64,000 nucleotides of DNA from Marinilactibacillus sp036039175 (lineage in GTDB: Bacteria; Bacillota; Bacilli; Lactobacillales; Carnobacteriaceae_A). The stretch is taken from positions 1 to 64,000 of the forward strand of contig NZ_JAYXKP010000004.1 of NCBI RefSeq assembly GCF_036039175.1, given 5' to 3'. The notes under the pieces are model-generated. The model did not search any database, was not told the origin of the DNA, and saw only the letters and a program-made list of their open reading frames with translations. The position numbers and the translations under genes are program-made. Each line of letters opens with the position of its first letter. Position 1 is the stretch's first letter. Positions 16,378 through 24,234 of the stretch are shown here, in pieces.

Positions 16378-17298
16378 TTAGCTTAATGGTGGTAAGTGAT
16401 GTTCAATCAGAATTCTTTTTGACTCTAACCATTCAGGAAGCTGAAGCTTTTCGCCTAACTGCTCTATAGGTTCATCGACAGAAAATCCAGGTGTATCTGT
16501 AGCGATTTCCATAATGATATCTCCATGTTCTTTGAAGTACATTGCTTTGAAATAATCACGATCTTTGATTTCGGTCGTTGGGTAACCATTATCCATTAAG
16601 AAGTTTTGCCATTCTAATTGATCCGCCTCATCTTTTGCGCGAAAAGCAATATGGTGAACAGTACCGACTCCGAAACTTCCAGTAACGGGTTCTACTTTTT
16701 TGATATCCAACGTATGCCCAACTTGTTCGCTAGCTTTGAATCTAGTATAGGTGGCAGACTCTGCTACTTGTTCAAACCCAAAAAATTGTTTGACCAATTC
16801 TGATGTTTTGTGTACATGCGTTGATAATAATTGAGCGCCTGCGAATCCTAAAATCTTTTTATCATCGGGAATGTCTGAAGATGCCCATGGATGAGTGAGG
16901 GATCCCGAACGTGCAATTAAACCTAAACTCAAGCCGTGCGGATCACTGAAGTAAAGTGTTTCTTCATCAAATACTGTTTCGCGAGCAACTTCAATATTAA
17001 AAGATTGGAGTCTCTCTAACCAGAAATCCAACGCTCTTGTATCCACTTGAAAGAAGGTCGTACCAACCTGTCCAGTCCCAACAGTTCCTTTATAAGCATT
17101 TGGCCATGGGAAAAAGGTCATGATCGTTCCAGGGCTTCCTGTTTCATCTCCGAAATATAAGTGATACGTTCCTGGATCGTCAAAGTTTACCGTTTTTTTG
17201 ATTAATCGTAATCCAAGAACGGATGAATAGAAGGCGACAGTCTCTTTAGGATTACCAACAATTGCGGAGACGTGATGAATACTCGTTGTTTTTTTCAT
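16378..17298 (-). CDS. Ring-cleaving dioxygenase (VOC family, MhqO/MhqA type)
   Basis: The 306-residue protein has two vicinal-oxygen-chelate modules: residues 1-150, beginning TTSIHHVSAIVGNPKETVAFY, and a second half with GTVHHIAFRAKDEADQLEWQ. It fits the hydroquinone-specific dioxygenases induced by quinones and electrophiles (MhqA/MhqO in Bacillus). His8 or His9, the His pair in GTVHHIAF and a C-terminal Glu (IIMEIATD) are candidate metal ligands. The start follows TTAGGAGGGTAAAAA on the minus strand. An MhqR-box-like sequence lies upstream, supporting regulation by electrophile stress. Confidence 0.85.
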   Translation of the reverse strand: MKKTTSIHHVSAIVGNPKETVAFYSSVLGLRLIKKTVNFDDPGTYHLYFGDETGSPGTIMTFFPWPNAYKGTVGTGQVGTTFFQVDTRALDFWLERLQSFNIEVARETVFDEETLYFSDPHGLSLGLIARSGSLTHPWASSDIPDDKKILGFAGAQLLSTHVHKTSELVKQFFGFEQVAESATYTRFKASEQVGHTLDIKKVEPVTGSFGVGTVHHIAFRAKDEADQLEWQNFLMDNGYPTTEIKDRDYFKAMYFKEHGDIIMEIATDTPGFSVDEPIEQLGEKLQLPEWLESKRILIEHHLPPLS

Positions 17299-17333
17299 TT
17301 TTTACCCTCCTAATATTTACCTCATATAAATTT

Positions 17334-17349
17334 ATCTCTAATTCGTAAT
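17334..17349. promoter_or_regulatory. MhqR-box-like operator upstream of the ring-cleaving dioxygenase gene
   Basis: ATCTCTAATTCGTAAT agrees at 13 of 16 positions with the B. subtilis MhqR box as I recall it (ATCTCGAATTCGAGAT). It lies 36 bases upstream of the dioxygenase start. The regulator would be encoded elsewhere. Confidence 0.4.
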
Positions 17350-17449
17350 AATATTCATAAATGTATTCTATTCCTATCGGATAACAATGTCAACAGATCA
17401 TCAAGTACATTTAAAATTAAAATAAATCACTAAAATAGTAGTGTAAAAA

Positions 17450-17478
17450 TTGAAATATTATTTCATTTCATACATAAT
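17450..17478 (+). promoter_or_regulatory. mupG-murQ-murR promoter with overlapping palindrome
   Basis: TTGAAA (17450-17455), 17 bases, then CATAAT (17473-17478). The perfect palindrome TGAAATATTATTTCA (17451-17465) overlaps the -35. RpiR-family repressors often bind AT-rich palindromes of this kind, so MurR at 19505 is the likely ligand-responsive repressor. Confidence 0.65.
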
Positions 17479-17521
17479 AAAGTGGAAATGAACTATTGCG
17501 AAGCAGAGAGGATGTTCGATT

Positions 17522-18586
17522 ATGCTGGGAGCATCGATTTATTTGTCAGAGAGCGAAGAAATGAATCTTAAAATGATAGATATTTTACACATGAGAGGCA
17601 TCAAAAAGCTATTCACCTCTCTTCATATACCAGAAGAGAATCCTAAACAAACCTTAATTGGACTTAAAAAGATTCTATCCAAAATCCAATTGAATCATAT
17701 GACGCTTACGGTCGATGTTTCAGCAGGAACACTTGAGCAGTACGGTCTATCTAAAGAAGAAGCAACAGTTTTTTTTACAGATCTTGGCGTGACAAGTTTG
17801 AGAATGGATTATGGTTTTTCTCACAAAGAAATCAAACAACTCAGTGACACTTTTGAGATTGTATTGAACGCCAGTACAATTACTGAAGAAACGTGCCAGT
17901 CCTTAATAGAAGCTGGTTTGGATCTCACCAATATTACGGTATGCCACAATTACTATCCTAGAGAAAACACAGGATTGGACTTGGCCTTTTTTCTCAGAAG
18001 AAATCAGTTTTTAAAAGAAAAAGGATTCACTATTCAAGCTTTTATTCCAGGTGATTTAAAGAAAAGAGGTCCAATTTATGCGGGACTACCAACACTGGAA
18101 GCACACAGAGGGACAGACCCTTTACTAGCTTATCTTGAACTTAAGGAACACTACCTTGTAGACGAGGTTTTGATTGGAGATATCATGATGACAGAAGATG
18201 CTCTGGATAGAATCGTTAAATGGGAAAAAGAGCATCTGATGGTTCTTCCTGTTCAATTACTATCGAAGGATCTGCCAGAAAACTTTTATGCTATCCATCG
18301 AAATAGACAAGATGTGGCTAGGGATGTGGTTCGTTCAGAAGATTCTCGCGTTGTACTGAAAACAAAAGAAATCCAGCCACGTGCTGTAAAGGATCGACCA
18401 ATTGGAACGGTCACACTGGACAACGACTTATACAGAAGATATAAGGGAGAACTACAGATTACAAAAAGGGCGTTACCAGCAGATGATAAAGTCAATGTAC
18501 TGGCCAGTGTTCAAGAGAAATCGCTTGGATTACTCGAGTACATTATTGAAGGCGTAAAATTTCAATTTATGGAGGGGTCAGAGTAA
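17522..18586 (+). CDS. mupG: 6-phospho-N-acetylmuramidase (DUF871)
   Basis: The 354-residue protein fits the DUF871/MupG family, which hydrolyses MurNAc-6-phosphate-beta-1,4-GlcNAc taken up from cell-wall turnover. It shows an N-terminal TIM-barrel domain with GASIYLSE, LRMDYGFS, CHNYYPRENTGLD, FIPGDLKKRGPIYAGLPTLE and VDEVLIGD, and a C-terminal cyclophilin-like domain from about residue 245. It abuts murQ with no gap (18586/18587), consistent with the pathway order MupG then MurQ. The matching PTS transporter (MurP) is not in this window. Confidence 0.9.
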   Translation: MLGASIYLSESEEMNLKMIDILHMRGIKKLFTSLHIPEENPKQTLIGLKKILSKIQLNHMTLTVDVSAGTLEQYGLSKEEATVFFTDLGVTSLRMDYGFSHKEIKQLSDTFEIVLNASTITEETCQSLIEAGLDLTNITVCHNYYPRENTGLDLAFFLRRNQFLKEKGFTIQAFIPGDLKKRGPIYAGLPTLEAHRGTDPLLAYLELKEHYLVDEVLIGDIMMTEDALDRIVKWEKEHLMVLPVQLLSKDLPENFYAIHRNRQDVARDVVRSEDSRVVLKTKEIQPRAVKDRPIGTVTLDNDLYRRYKGELQITKRALPADDKVNVLASVQEKSLGLLEYIIEGVKFQFMEGSE

Positions 18587-19468
18587 ATGAGTACAGAAAA
18601 TAGAAATCAGAAATCGATGGAGCTGGACCGTTTATCTATAAAAGAAATGACGCGATTGATGAATGAAGAAGATGCAACTGTTCCAACGGTCATCCAAGAA
18701 AATCTGGATGCAATCAACCAATTGATTGAAGCGGTATACGAACGTATGGAAAAAGGTGGGCGCTTGTTTTATATGGGCGCTGGAACGAGTGGGCGCTTAG
18801 GCATACTAGATGCTGCTGAATGTGTGCCGACTTTTGGTATTTCACCTGAATGGGTGCAAGGCATCATTGCGGGTGGAGAAAAAGCAGTCGTAGAAGCGGT
18901 AGAAGGAGCAGAAGACTCCTCGGAATTGGCTGAAGAAGATTTGAAACATGTTGAATTAAGTGAAAAAGATGTTGTGATCGGTATAGCAGCAAGTGGAAGA
19001 ACACCATATGTAAAAGGAGCGCTTCTTTATGCGCGTTCAGTCGGTGCTCAAACTGGATCCATTTCTAATAACGCAGATGCAGCCATCAGTAAACTGGCGA
19101 ATTTCCCTGTAGAAGTAGCAACTGGCCCAGAAGTCTTAACGGGATCTACAAGACTAAAAGCTGGGACGGCTCAGAAATTTGTACTGAATATGATCTCTAC
19201 CGTGACTATGGTAAAATTGGGTAAAGCTTACGAGAATTTGATGGTAGATGTTCAGGCGACAAATGAAAAGTTGGTAGATCGTTCTAAAAGAATTATTATG
19301 GAAGCGACGGAGTGTTCATTTGAAGAAGCTGAAAAGTACTATCAAGAATCTGGTTCTGTCAAAACAGCCATCGTTCAGATTCTAGCTAACACAACCATGG
19401 AGGACGCTAATGCGCTGCTAGAGGAACATAACGGTCGTGTGCGTCAGTCCATTCAATCAAGAGACTAA
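18587..19468 (+). CDS. murQ: N-acetylmuramic acid 6-phosphate etherase
   Basis: MurQ cleaves the lactyl ether of MurNAc-6-phosphate to give GlcNAc-6-phosphate and lactate. The 293-residue length is typical. The SIS domain carries GAGTSGRLGILDAAEC, where Glu78 matches the catalytic Glu of the family. Glu109 in AVEGAEDS matches the second conserved Glu. The segment GIAASGRTPYVKGAL and a helical C-terminal tail follow. It is fused head to tail with mupG and followed after 36 bases by the murR-type regulator. Confidence 0.96.
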   Translation: MSTENRNQKSMELDRLSIKEMTRLMNEEDATVPTVIQENLDAINQLIEAVYERMEKGGRLFYMGAGTSGRLGILDAAECVPTFGISPEWVQGIIAGGEKAVVEAVEGAEDSSELAEEDLKHVELSEKDVVIGIAASGRTPYVKGALLYARSVGAQTGSISNNADAAISKLANFPVEVATGPEVLTGSTRLKAGTAQKFVLNMISTVTMVKLGKAYENLMVDVQATNEKLVDRSKRIIMEATECSFEEAEKYYQESGSVKTAIVQILANTTMEDANALLEEHNGRVRQSIQSRD

Positions 19469-19504
19469 AGGGCAGTTCATTAAAAGCATCAAAGGACGGA
19501 TCAT

Positions 19505-20356
19505 ATGACTGAGAAAAACATTTTAGGAAGAATCAATAGTATTAAAGACCAATTACCCAGAGCGGAAAAGAAAATTGCTGAGTTTATCTTGGATAAACCA
19601 GAAGAAATCGTGAACATGACGGCTTCTAAATTAGGGACAGCTTCTGAATCAAGTGCAGCGACCGTCATCAGGTTGTGTAAGCGAGTGGACATTTCAAGTT
19701 TTACTCAGCTCAAGGTACTGATTTCAAGAGAAGTTACGCATACCAATCCGGTTGGCTATTCAGATATTACGCCAGACGAACCACTAGAAGATATTATGGA
19801 TAAGTTACTTGGAAACGCCTTTCAAACGATGCAAGATACTGTTTCTGTTATTCAAGAACAGCCCTTGTTAGAAGCTGTAGAAGCTATGAAAGCTTCTTCC
19901 ATCATCTATCTATTTGGAATTGGCGCTTCAAGTTTGGTGGCAGAGAATATTGCGCATAAGTGGAGTAGAATCGGCAAAACATGTATCAGCTTCAAAGACC
20001 CACATGCCTTACTTGCGGCAATGTCTTCTACAAAAAAAGGACAGGTTTTTATAGGTGTTTCCAATTCTGGAGAGACAAAAGAAATCATTAAAATCATGGA
20101 ACTGGCTAAAGAAAATGGGAGTCAAACGATTGCGCTAACCCAATTTGGTAAGAATAGTTTAACGAAAAAGGCAGACATCTCACTTCAACATGTTAGAGCG
20201 CAAGAAGGGGCAGTCAGAAGTGCCGCAACCAGTTCTTTACACGCTCAGTTTATTTTAGTAGATATCTTGTTTTATGCGTATGCTTCAAAAAACTACGATA
20301 AGATTATTGATCAAATAAGGTATTCAAGAGAGCAGATCGAGAAATATAGTTCGTAA
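19505..20356 (+). CDS. murR: MurR/RpiR-family transcriptional regulator
   Basis: The 283-residue protein has an N-terminal RpiR helix-turn-helix (LPRAEKKIAEFIL, then ESSAATVIRLCKRVDISSFTQLK) and a C-terminal SIS sugar-phosphate domain from about residue 125 (LFGIGASSLVAENIAHKWSRIG, VFIGVSNSGETKEII). The position directly after murQ supports MurNAc-6-phosphate as effector and the mupG promoter palindrome as operator; both are inferences. The start follows AAAGGACGGATCAT. Confidence 0.9.
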   Translation: MTEKNILGRINSIKDQLPRAEKKIAEFILDKPEEIVNMTASKLGTASESSAATVIRLCKRVDISSFTQLKVLISREVTHTNPVGYSDITPDEPLEDIMDKLLGNAFQTMQDTVSVIQEQPLLEAVEAMKASSIIYLFGIGASSLVAENIAHKWSRIGKTCISFKDPHALLAAMSSTKKGQVFIGVSNSGETKEIIKIMELAKENGSQTIALTQFGKNSLTKKADISLQHVRAQEGAVRSAATSSLHAQFILVDILFYAYASKNYDKIIDQIRYSREQIEKYSS

Positions 20357-20371
20357 TCGTCCATACAAATC

Positions 20372-20412
20372 AAACCGCTAAAAAGCAATTGTGATTGCTT
20401 TAGCGGTTTTTG
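20372..20412 (+). terminator. Terminator after murR
   Basis: AAACCGCTAAAAAGCAAT pairs with ATTGCTTTAGCGGTTT (small bulge) and is followed by T residues. Confidence 0.85.
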
Positions 20413-20461
20413 TATATACAAGTGGATCAAGTATTATAAAAAAATAGAAAGGGTGGTAACA

Positions 20462-21394
20462 ATGACGAAGATTCCTAAGAATTTTAAGGAATTAATGGTA
20501 AAGAACTACGGTTCTAAAGTTGAGAACTGGGTCAGTGCGCTACCTGATCTCTTATCAAAGAGCGAAGCGATTTTTGGTGTTCACCACCTCAGACCGTTCG
20601 ATGACTTATCCTATAATTATGTTGCAGAAGGCATGGTTGGTGGGTTACCTGTTGTACTGAAACTATCATTTGAGAAAGAATCACTCAGAAAAGAAAAAGA
20701 TGTTCTAAAGGCATTTGAAGAAAGAGGGGGTGTTCGAGTTTTGGATTACAATGAGGAACTTGGTGCACTCTTACTCGAAAAAGTTGTCCCTGGAAATTCT
20801 CTAGTAGAGATAGGAGATGATCAAAAAGAGGTTGAACAGTTTTGCCAAGTCTTTGATCGACTCCATCAAAAGCAAGATAGTATTAACAGTGAAGGTGTAC
20901 CGACATTGGTTGAATGGTTCTCTGCTCTAGGGCGGTACCGAGAAAATGAGGGAACTACTGGCGTTATTCCAGAAGAAGAGATGATCTTAGCTGAACAGTT
21001 ATTAGAAGAACTGATTCAAACGACTACAAATCCTGTGTTGATTCATGGAGATTTGCACCACGGGAATATATTGAAGAACCAAGGCGGTGGCTGGAAGGTT
21101 ATTGATCCAAAAGGATTGTTTGGAGATACTCATTTTGAGACCATTCAATATTTGTTGAATTACATAAATCGGCAGGGCGATTCAGATATTGTTTTAGAAC
21201 GGAGAATACGGTGGATGTCCTCTTATTTGAATTTAGACCAAATACGCATCACAAAATGGGGAATCGTCCGTGGTGTTCTTGAAGCCTGTTGGGCATTGGA
21301 GAATGGAGAAGAGCCAAACAATGGACTTGAAATAACTAACCGGTTCAAAATGCGACTAAGATCGTTAGTAAAAAGTGAAGAAGGAGAAAAATAA
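20462..21394 (+). CDS. APH(6)-like phosphotransferase (streptomycin 6-kinase family fold)
   Basis: The 310-residue product has the kinase loop of aminoglycoside phosphotransferases, LIHGDLHHGNIL, followed by VIDPKGLFGDTHFE, the pattern of the APH(6)/hydroxyurea phosphotransferase group. I choose ATG 20462 as start because GAAAGGGTGG precedes it; a GTG at 20453 lies within that site. It follows the MurNAc salvage operon but is separated by a terminator. Drug resistance cannot be concluded; chromosomal members of this fold may phosphorylate small sugars or other metabolites. Confidence 0.8.
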   Translation: MTKIPKNFKELMVKNYGSKVENWVSALPDLLSKSEAIFGVHHLRPFDDLSYNYVAEGMVGGLPVVLKLSFEKESLRKEKDVLKAFEERGGVRVLDYNEELGALLLEKVVPGNSLVEIGDDQKEVEQFCQVFDRLHQKQDSINSEGVPTLVEWFSALGRYRENEGTTGVIPEEEMILAEQLLEELIQTTTNPVLIHGDLHHGNILKNQGGGWKVIDPKGLFGDTHFETIQYLLNYINRQGDSDIVLERRIRWMSSYLNLDQIRITKWGIVRGVLEACWALENGEEPNNGLEITNRFKMRLRSLVKSEEGEK

Positions 21395-21559
21395 TAAGCG
21401 TTATTTTTGATAATAGAGAAGAATTTTGACATTAGATTGAAAATCGATGTAAAGGGTTGGCTTTTTGTATATCTACTTGAGTTATTGACAAAAGTAAACC
21501 TAGCTGTTGAAAGGTTTGGTATGCTAAACTAAACATAATAATTTAAAGGAGTGATTTAA

Positions 21560-21598
21560 ATGACTTACATAATGAATGAACTGGTGACTGAAAAGTAA
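21560..21598 (+). CDS. Candidate 12-residue leader peptide upstream of a GNAT gene
   Basis: ATG 21560 follows AAAGGAGTGATTTAA, a strong ribosome binding site, and encodes MTYIMNELVTEK before TAA at 21596-21598. Its last codons form the left arm of a hairpin at 21588-21623. The arrangement resembles leader peptides of translational attenuators. There is no direct evidence that it is translated. Confidence 0.5.
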   Translation: MTYIMNELVTEK

Positions 21599-21623
21599 GA
21601 AGCAACAGTATTCTTCTTTTCAG
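21588..21623 (+). promoter_or_regulatory. Attenuator-like hairpin overlapping the leader peptide stop codon
   Basis: CTGAAAAG and AGAA pair with TTCTT and CTTTTCAG around a small bulge and loop. The right arm (21611-21621, TTCTTCTTTTC) can also pair with GGAAAGAGGAA at 21639-21649, the ribosome binding site of the acetyltransferase gene, so two mutually exclusive structures are possible. Confidence 0.5.
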
Positions 21624-21653
21624 CGTAAAAACAACTGAGGAAAGAGGAATAAA

Positions 21654-22205
21654 ATGTATACGGATAATGAACTGACGATTCGCCCAATAGAATCAAAAGA
21701 TTTATTGAGGTTTTGGGAGCTAGATTGTAAAGAAGAAGCACCGGAGTGGAAACAGTGGGATGCGCCTTATTATCCTCATCAAAGCAAAACGTACGAGGAA
21801 TTTCTGACCGATTCTGATCATTGGGTAGGACAAGATGACGCATGGGCGATAGAAGTTGCGGGTGTATTTGTAGGTGTGGTCACGTACTACTGGGAACATG
21901 AACCGTCTAAGTGGCTAGAGTGTGGGATTGTTCTTTATGAATCTGAGAACTGGGGAAAAGGGATTGGAACACGTGCGTTGAATCTATGGGTGAACCACTT
22001 GTTCCAAACACTACCGTTAAGGCGAGTAGGTTTTGCGACTTGGTCTGGAAACAAACGGATGATGGCGCTTGGAGATAAATTAGGGATGACCCTTGAGGCA
22101 AGGCTTCGAGAAGTCAGATTCCATAATAATCATTATTATGACTCCATTCGTTACGGTGTTTTGCGAGAAGAATGGCAAGAGTCAACAAGAACATTAAGAG
22201 AATGA
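21654..22205 (+). CDS. GNAT-family N-acetyltransferase (RimJ/RimL-like)
   Basis: The 183-residue protein has the GNAT fold: an N-terminal LTIRPIESKDLLRFWEL, the beta-4 strand CGIVLYES, the acetyl-CoA loop ENWGKGIGTRALNLWVNHLF and the C-terminal RVGFATWSGNKRMMALGDKL. It resembles RimJ/RimL-type and antibiotic-modifying acetyltransferases. The start follows GAGGAAAGAGGAATAAA, which may be sequestered by the upstream leader structure. The substrate is unknown, and a drug target is possible given the attenuator-like leader. Confidence 0.85.
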   Translation: MYTDNELTIRPIESKDLLRFWELDCKEEAPEWKQWDAPYYPHQSKTYEEFLTDSDHWVGQDDAWAIEVAGVFVGVVTYYWEHEPSKWLECGIVLYESENWGKGIGTRALNLWVNHLFQTLPLRRVGFATWSGNKRMMALGDKLGMTLEARLREVRFHNNHYYDSIRYGVLREEWQESTRTLRE

Positions 22206-22213
22206 CTTCAGAT

Positions 22214-22258
22214 AAAAAGACAAGCGAGCAGGCTATTAGAGGCTTCGCTTGTCTTTTT
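22214..22258 (+). terminator. Terminator after the GNAT gene
   Basis: AAAAAGACAAGCGA pairs with TCGCTTGTCTTTTT around a GC-containing loop. Confidence 0.85.
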
Positions 22259-22300
22259 ATATAGAACAATATAATTCAGTTTAAAGGACTGCACTATTTT

Positions 22301-22321
22301 ACATACGTACTGTATGTATGT
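22301..22321. promoter_or_regulatory. TetR-type palindrome upstream of the VOC-alkC-tetR operon
   Basis: A 21-base palindrome begins ACATACGTAC and ends GTATGTATGT, with one mismatched pair and a central unpaired base. It lies 37-57 bases upstream of the first gene. The size and symmetry suit the TetR regulator encoded two genes later. Confidence 0.6.
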
Positions 22322-22357
22322 TAAAGTGTATTTATAAATTAAAGGAGAGTGATTTAA

Positions 22358-22786
22358 GTGAATTGGAATAGTTTCTACCCTGTATTAATGACGGATAAGA
22401 TTGCAGCTAGCCGTGATTTTTATACAAAATATTTTAATTATTCAATATCGTTTGAAGCAGATTGGTACGTTAGCCTGGTCAATAGTAAAACTGGGGATGA
22501 GCTAGCTTTACTAGATTCCGAACACGAGACTATACCCGAGAAATTTAGAAAACCAGTACAAGGGCTACTACTAAATATAGAAGTGGATGACGTAGACAGT
22601 ATTTATCAAAAATTAGTCGTAGAAAATCACTTGCCGATTCACTTATCCTTGCGTGATGAAGCTTTTGGTCAACGACACTTTATGATTAGTGATCCAAACA
22701 ACATTCTTATAGATGTTATAGAAGTGATTCCTATGGATGAAACCTATATCGAGAATTACAAAGAGGATACGAGAGAAGAGGGATAA
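22358..22786 (+). CDS. VOC-family (glyoxalase/bleomycin-resistance-like) protein
   Basis: The 142-residue single-module VOC protein begins NWNSFYPVLMTDKIAASRDFYTKYF and ends with GQRHFMISDPNNILIDVIEVI, the usual beta-alpha-beta-beta-beta pattern. The GTG start at 22358 follows AAAGGAGAGTGATTTAA. It may bind or modify a toxic small molecule. It is the first gene of a four-gene unit with an alkylation-repair-like protein and TetR. Confidence 0.8.
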   Translation: MNWNSFYPVLMTDKIAASRDFYTKYFNYSISFEADWYVSLVNSKTGDELALLDSEHETIPEKFRKPVQGLLLNIEVDDVDSIYQKLVVENHLPIHLSLRDEAFGQRHFMISDPNNILIDVIEVIPMDETYIENYKEDTREEG

Positions 22787-22788
22787 TC

Positions 22789-23553
22789 TTGGGAGCGTAC
22801 TATCCGATCAAATATTATTTTGATAAAGCATTAGCCGAAAAATTGGCTTTATTGCTCACAACTCAAGATCAGAGCTTTCCGAGCAAACAGTTTATCGAAA
22901 CCGTTTCGATCAGAGTTCAAGATAAGGAATTGAAAGAGAGAGTCGCAGTCATTGCTGAAGAGTTGTACGCTGCACTACCTAAAGACTATCCGCAGGCACT
23001 TTCACTTTTGATGATGATTTTGGGGCCGAAAAATTTAAAAGAAAGTGGTATGTTCACAAATGGTTATTTTCTCATGCCGGTTGCTTATTATGTGGAGAAA
23101 TATGGAGTGTCACATCTAGAGCAATCTATGGATGCTCTTTATGAAATCACACAACGTCATACTTCCGAGTACGCAATTCGTCCCTTTATACTGAAGAATA
23201 CTGATCAATGTCTAGCGTATCTATATCAATGGAGAGAAGATTCAAATGCTCATGTACGCCGTTTGGTAAGCGAGGGGACACGACCAAGACTTCCGTGGGC
23301 CAAAAAAATGGGGTTTCTAAAGTCGGATATTCACCAAAATCTTCTTTTACTGGATGCTTTGAAAAACGACTCCTCTGAGTATGTTAGAAAATCCGTGGGA
23401 AATCACTTAAATGATTTATCCAAAGATGAACCAGAAATCGTGTTATCATGGATACAGGAAAAAGGACAGTCAATCCACCCGGGCGTTATAAAAAGAGGAC
23501 TAAGAACCTTGGCAAAACAAGGAGATAGTAGAGCTCAATCTTTTTTAAAATGA
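22789..23553 (+). CDS. AlkC/YhaZ-like DNA alkylation repair protein
   Basis: The 254-residue all-helical protein has HEAT-like repeats and the segment HVRRLVSEGTRPRLPWAKKM, which I know from AlkC/YhaZ alkylpurine DNA glycosylase-like proteins. The C-terminal repeats (SSEYVRKSVGNHLNDLSKDEP) are also typical. The TTG start at 22789 lies three bases after the VOC stop, with AGAGGGAT upstream, so the genes are coupled. It probably recognises alkylated bases, but activity is not shown. Confidence 0.82.
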   Translation: MGAYYPIKYYFDKALAEKLALLLTTQDQSFPSKQFIETVSIRVQDKELKERVAVIAEELYAALPKDYPQALSLLMMILGPKNLKESGMFTNGYFLMPVAYYVEKYGVSHLEQSMDALYEITQRHTSEYAIRPFILKNTDQCLAYLYQWREDSNAHVRRLVSEGTRPRLPWAKKMGFLKSDIHQNLLLLDALKNDSSEYVRKSVGNHLNDLSKDEPEIVLSWIQEKGQSIHPGVIKRGLRTLAKQGDSRAQSFLK

Positions 23554-23574
23554 TTTTTAGAAAGGCACGATAGT

Positions 23575-24159
23575 ATGAAAAGAACAAAAAAAGTAACAGA
23601 CCAAACTATTCAACAGTTAATAGATATTGCAGCTAGATTATTTTCAGAGAATGGATACCATGATGTTTCGTTGGAAGAGATTGTACAAACCGCTCAATTA
23701 ACCCGCGGGGCAGTGTATCATCATTTTAAAAACAAAAAAGGCTTATTTTATGCCGTGTTTGAACAGACTCATGAACGAGTAGCGGAAGAAATCAATAAGG
23801 TAGATGAAGAGATTCAAAATCCTTGGGAACAATTGATACAAGGATGTCTGCTTTTTGTTCAGACTGTTTCCAAAGAGACGTTTTATCGAATATTATTAAT
23901 AGACGGACCCGCAGTATTAGGTTGGCAAACCTTTCGTGAGCTTGATCAAAAACACTCTATGCGCTTATTACAGGAACAGATCGAATATCTACAAAAAAAT
24001 GGGACAATTAAGAAAACATCTTCGGCTGCTCTAACAAGTGCTTTATCAGGAGCGATAAACGATCTATCTTTGTGGGTAGCGGAGCAAAAAGATAAAGAAG
24101 AAGCCACCAAAGAAGCTGAGAATATTATTAACGGAATATTGAATGGCTTTAGAAAATAG
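23575..24159 (+). CDS. TetR/AcrR-family transcriptional regulator
   Basis: The 194-residue protein has the TetR helix-turn-helix in residues 10-57 (IDIAARLFSENGYHDVSLEEI, then LTRGAVYHHFKNKKGLFYAVF). The C-terminal ligand domain is divergent. The ribosome binding site is AGAAAGGCACGATAG. It is likely to repress its own operon through the palindrome at 22301. Confidence 0.93.
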   Translation: MKRTKKVTDQTIQQLIDIAARLFSENGYHDVSLEEIVQTAQLTRGAVYHHFKNKKGLFYAVFEQTHERVAEEINKVDEEIQNPWEQLIQGCLLFVQTVSKETFYRILLIDGPAVLGWQTFRELDQKHSMRLLQEQIEYLQKNGTIKKTSSAALTSALSGAINDLSLWVAEQKDKEEATKEAENIINGILNGFRK

Positions 24160-24234
24160 ATATTCTGCGAACAAGATATTTTGAAGATTTATAACTAATC
24201 GTGAAATACGACTCTTATGGGAGGAGTACACGTT

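Noticed and set aside
20462..21394. Aminoglycoside resistance gene
   Set aside because: The fold and kinase loop are clear, but resistance cannot be inferred from the fold; kept as an APH-like phosphotransferase.
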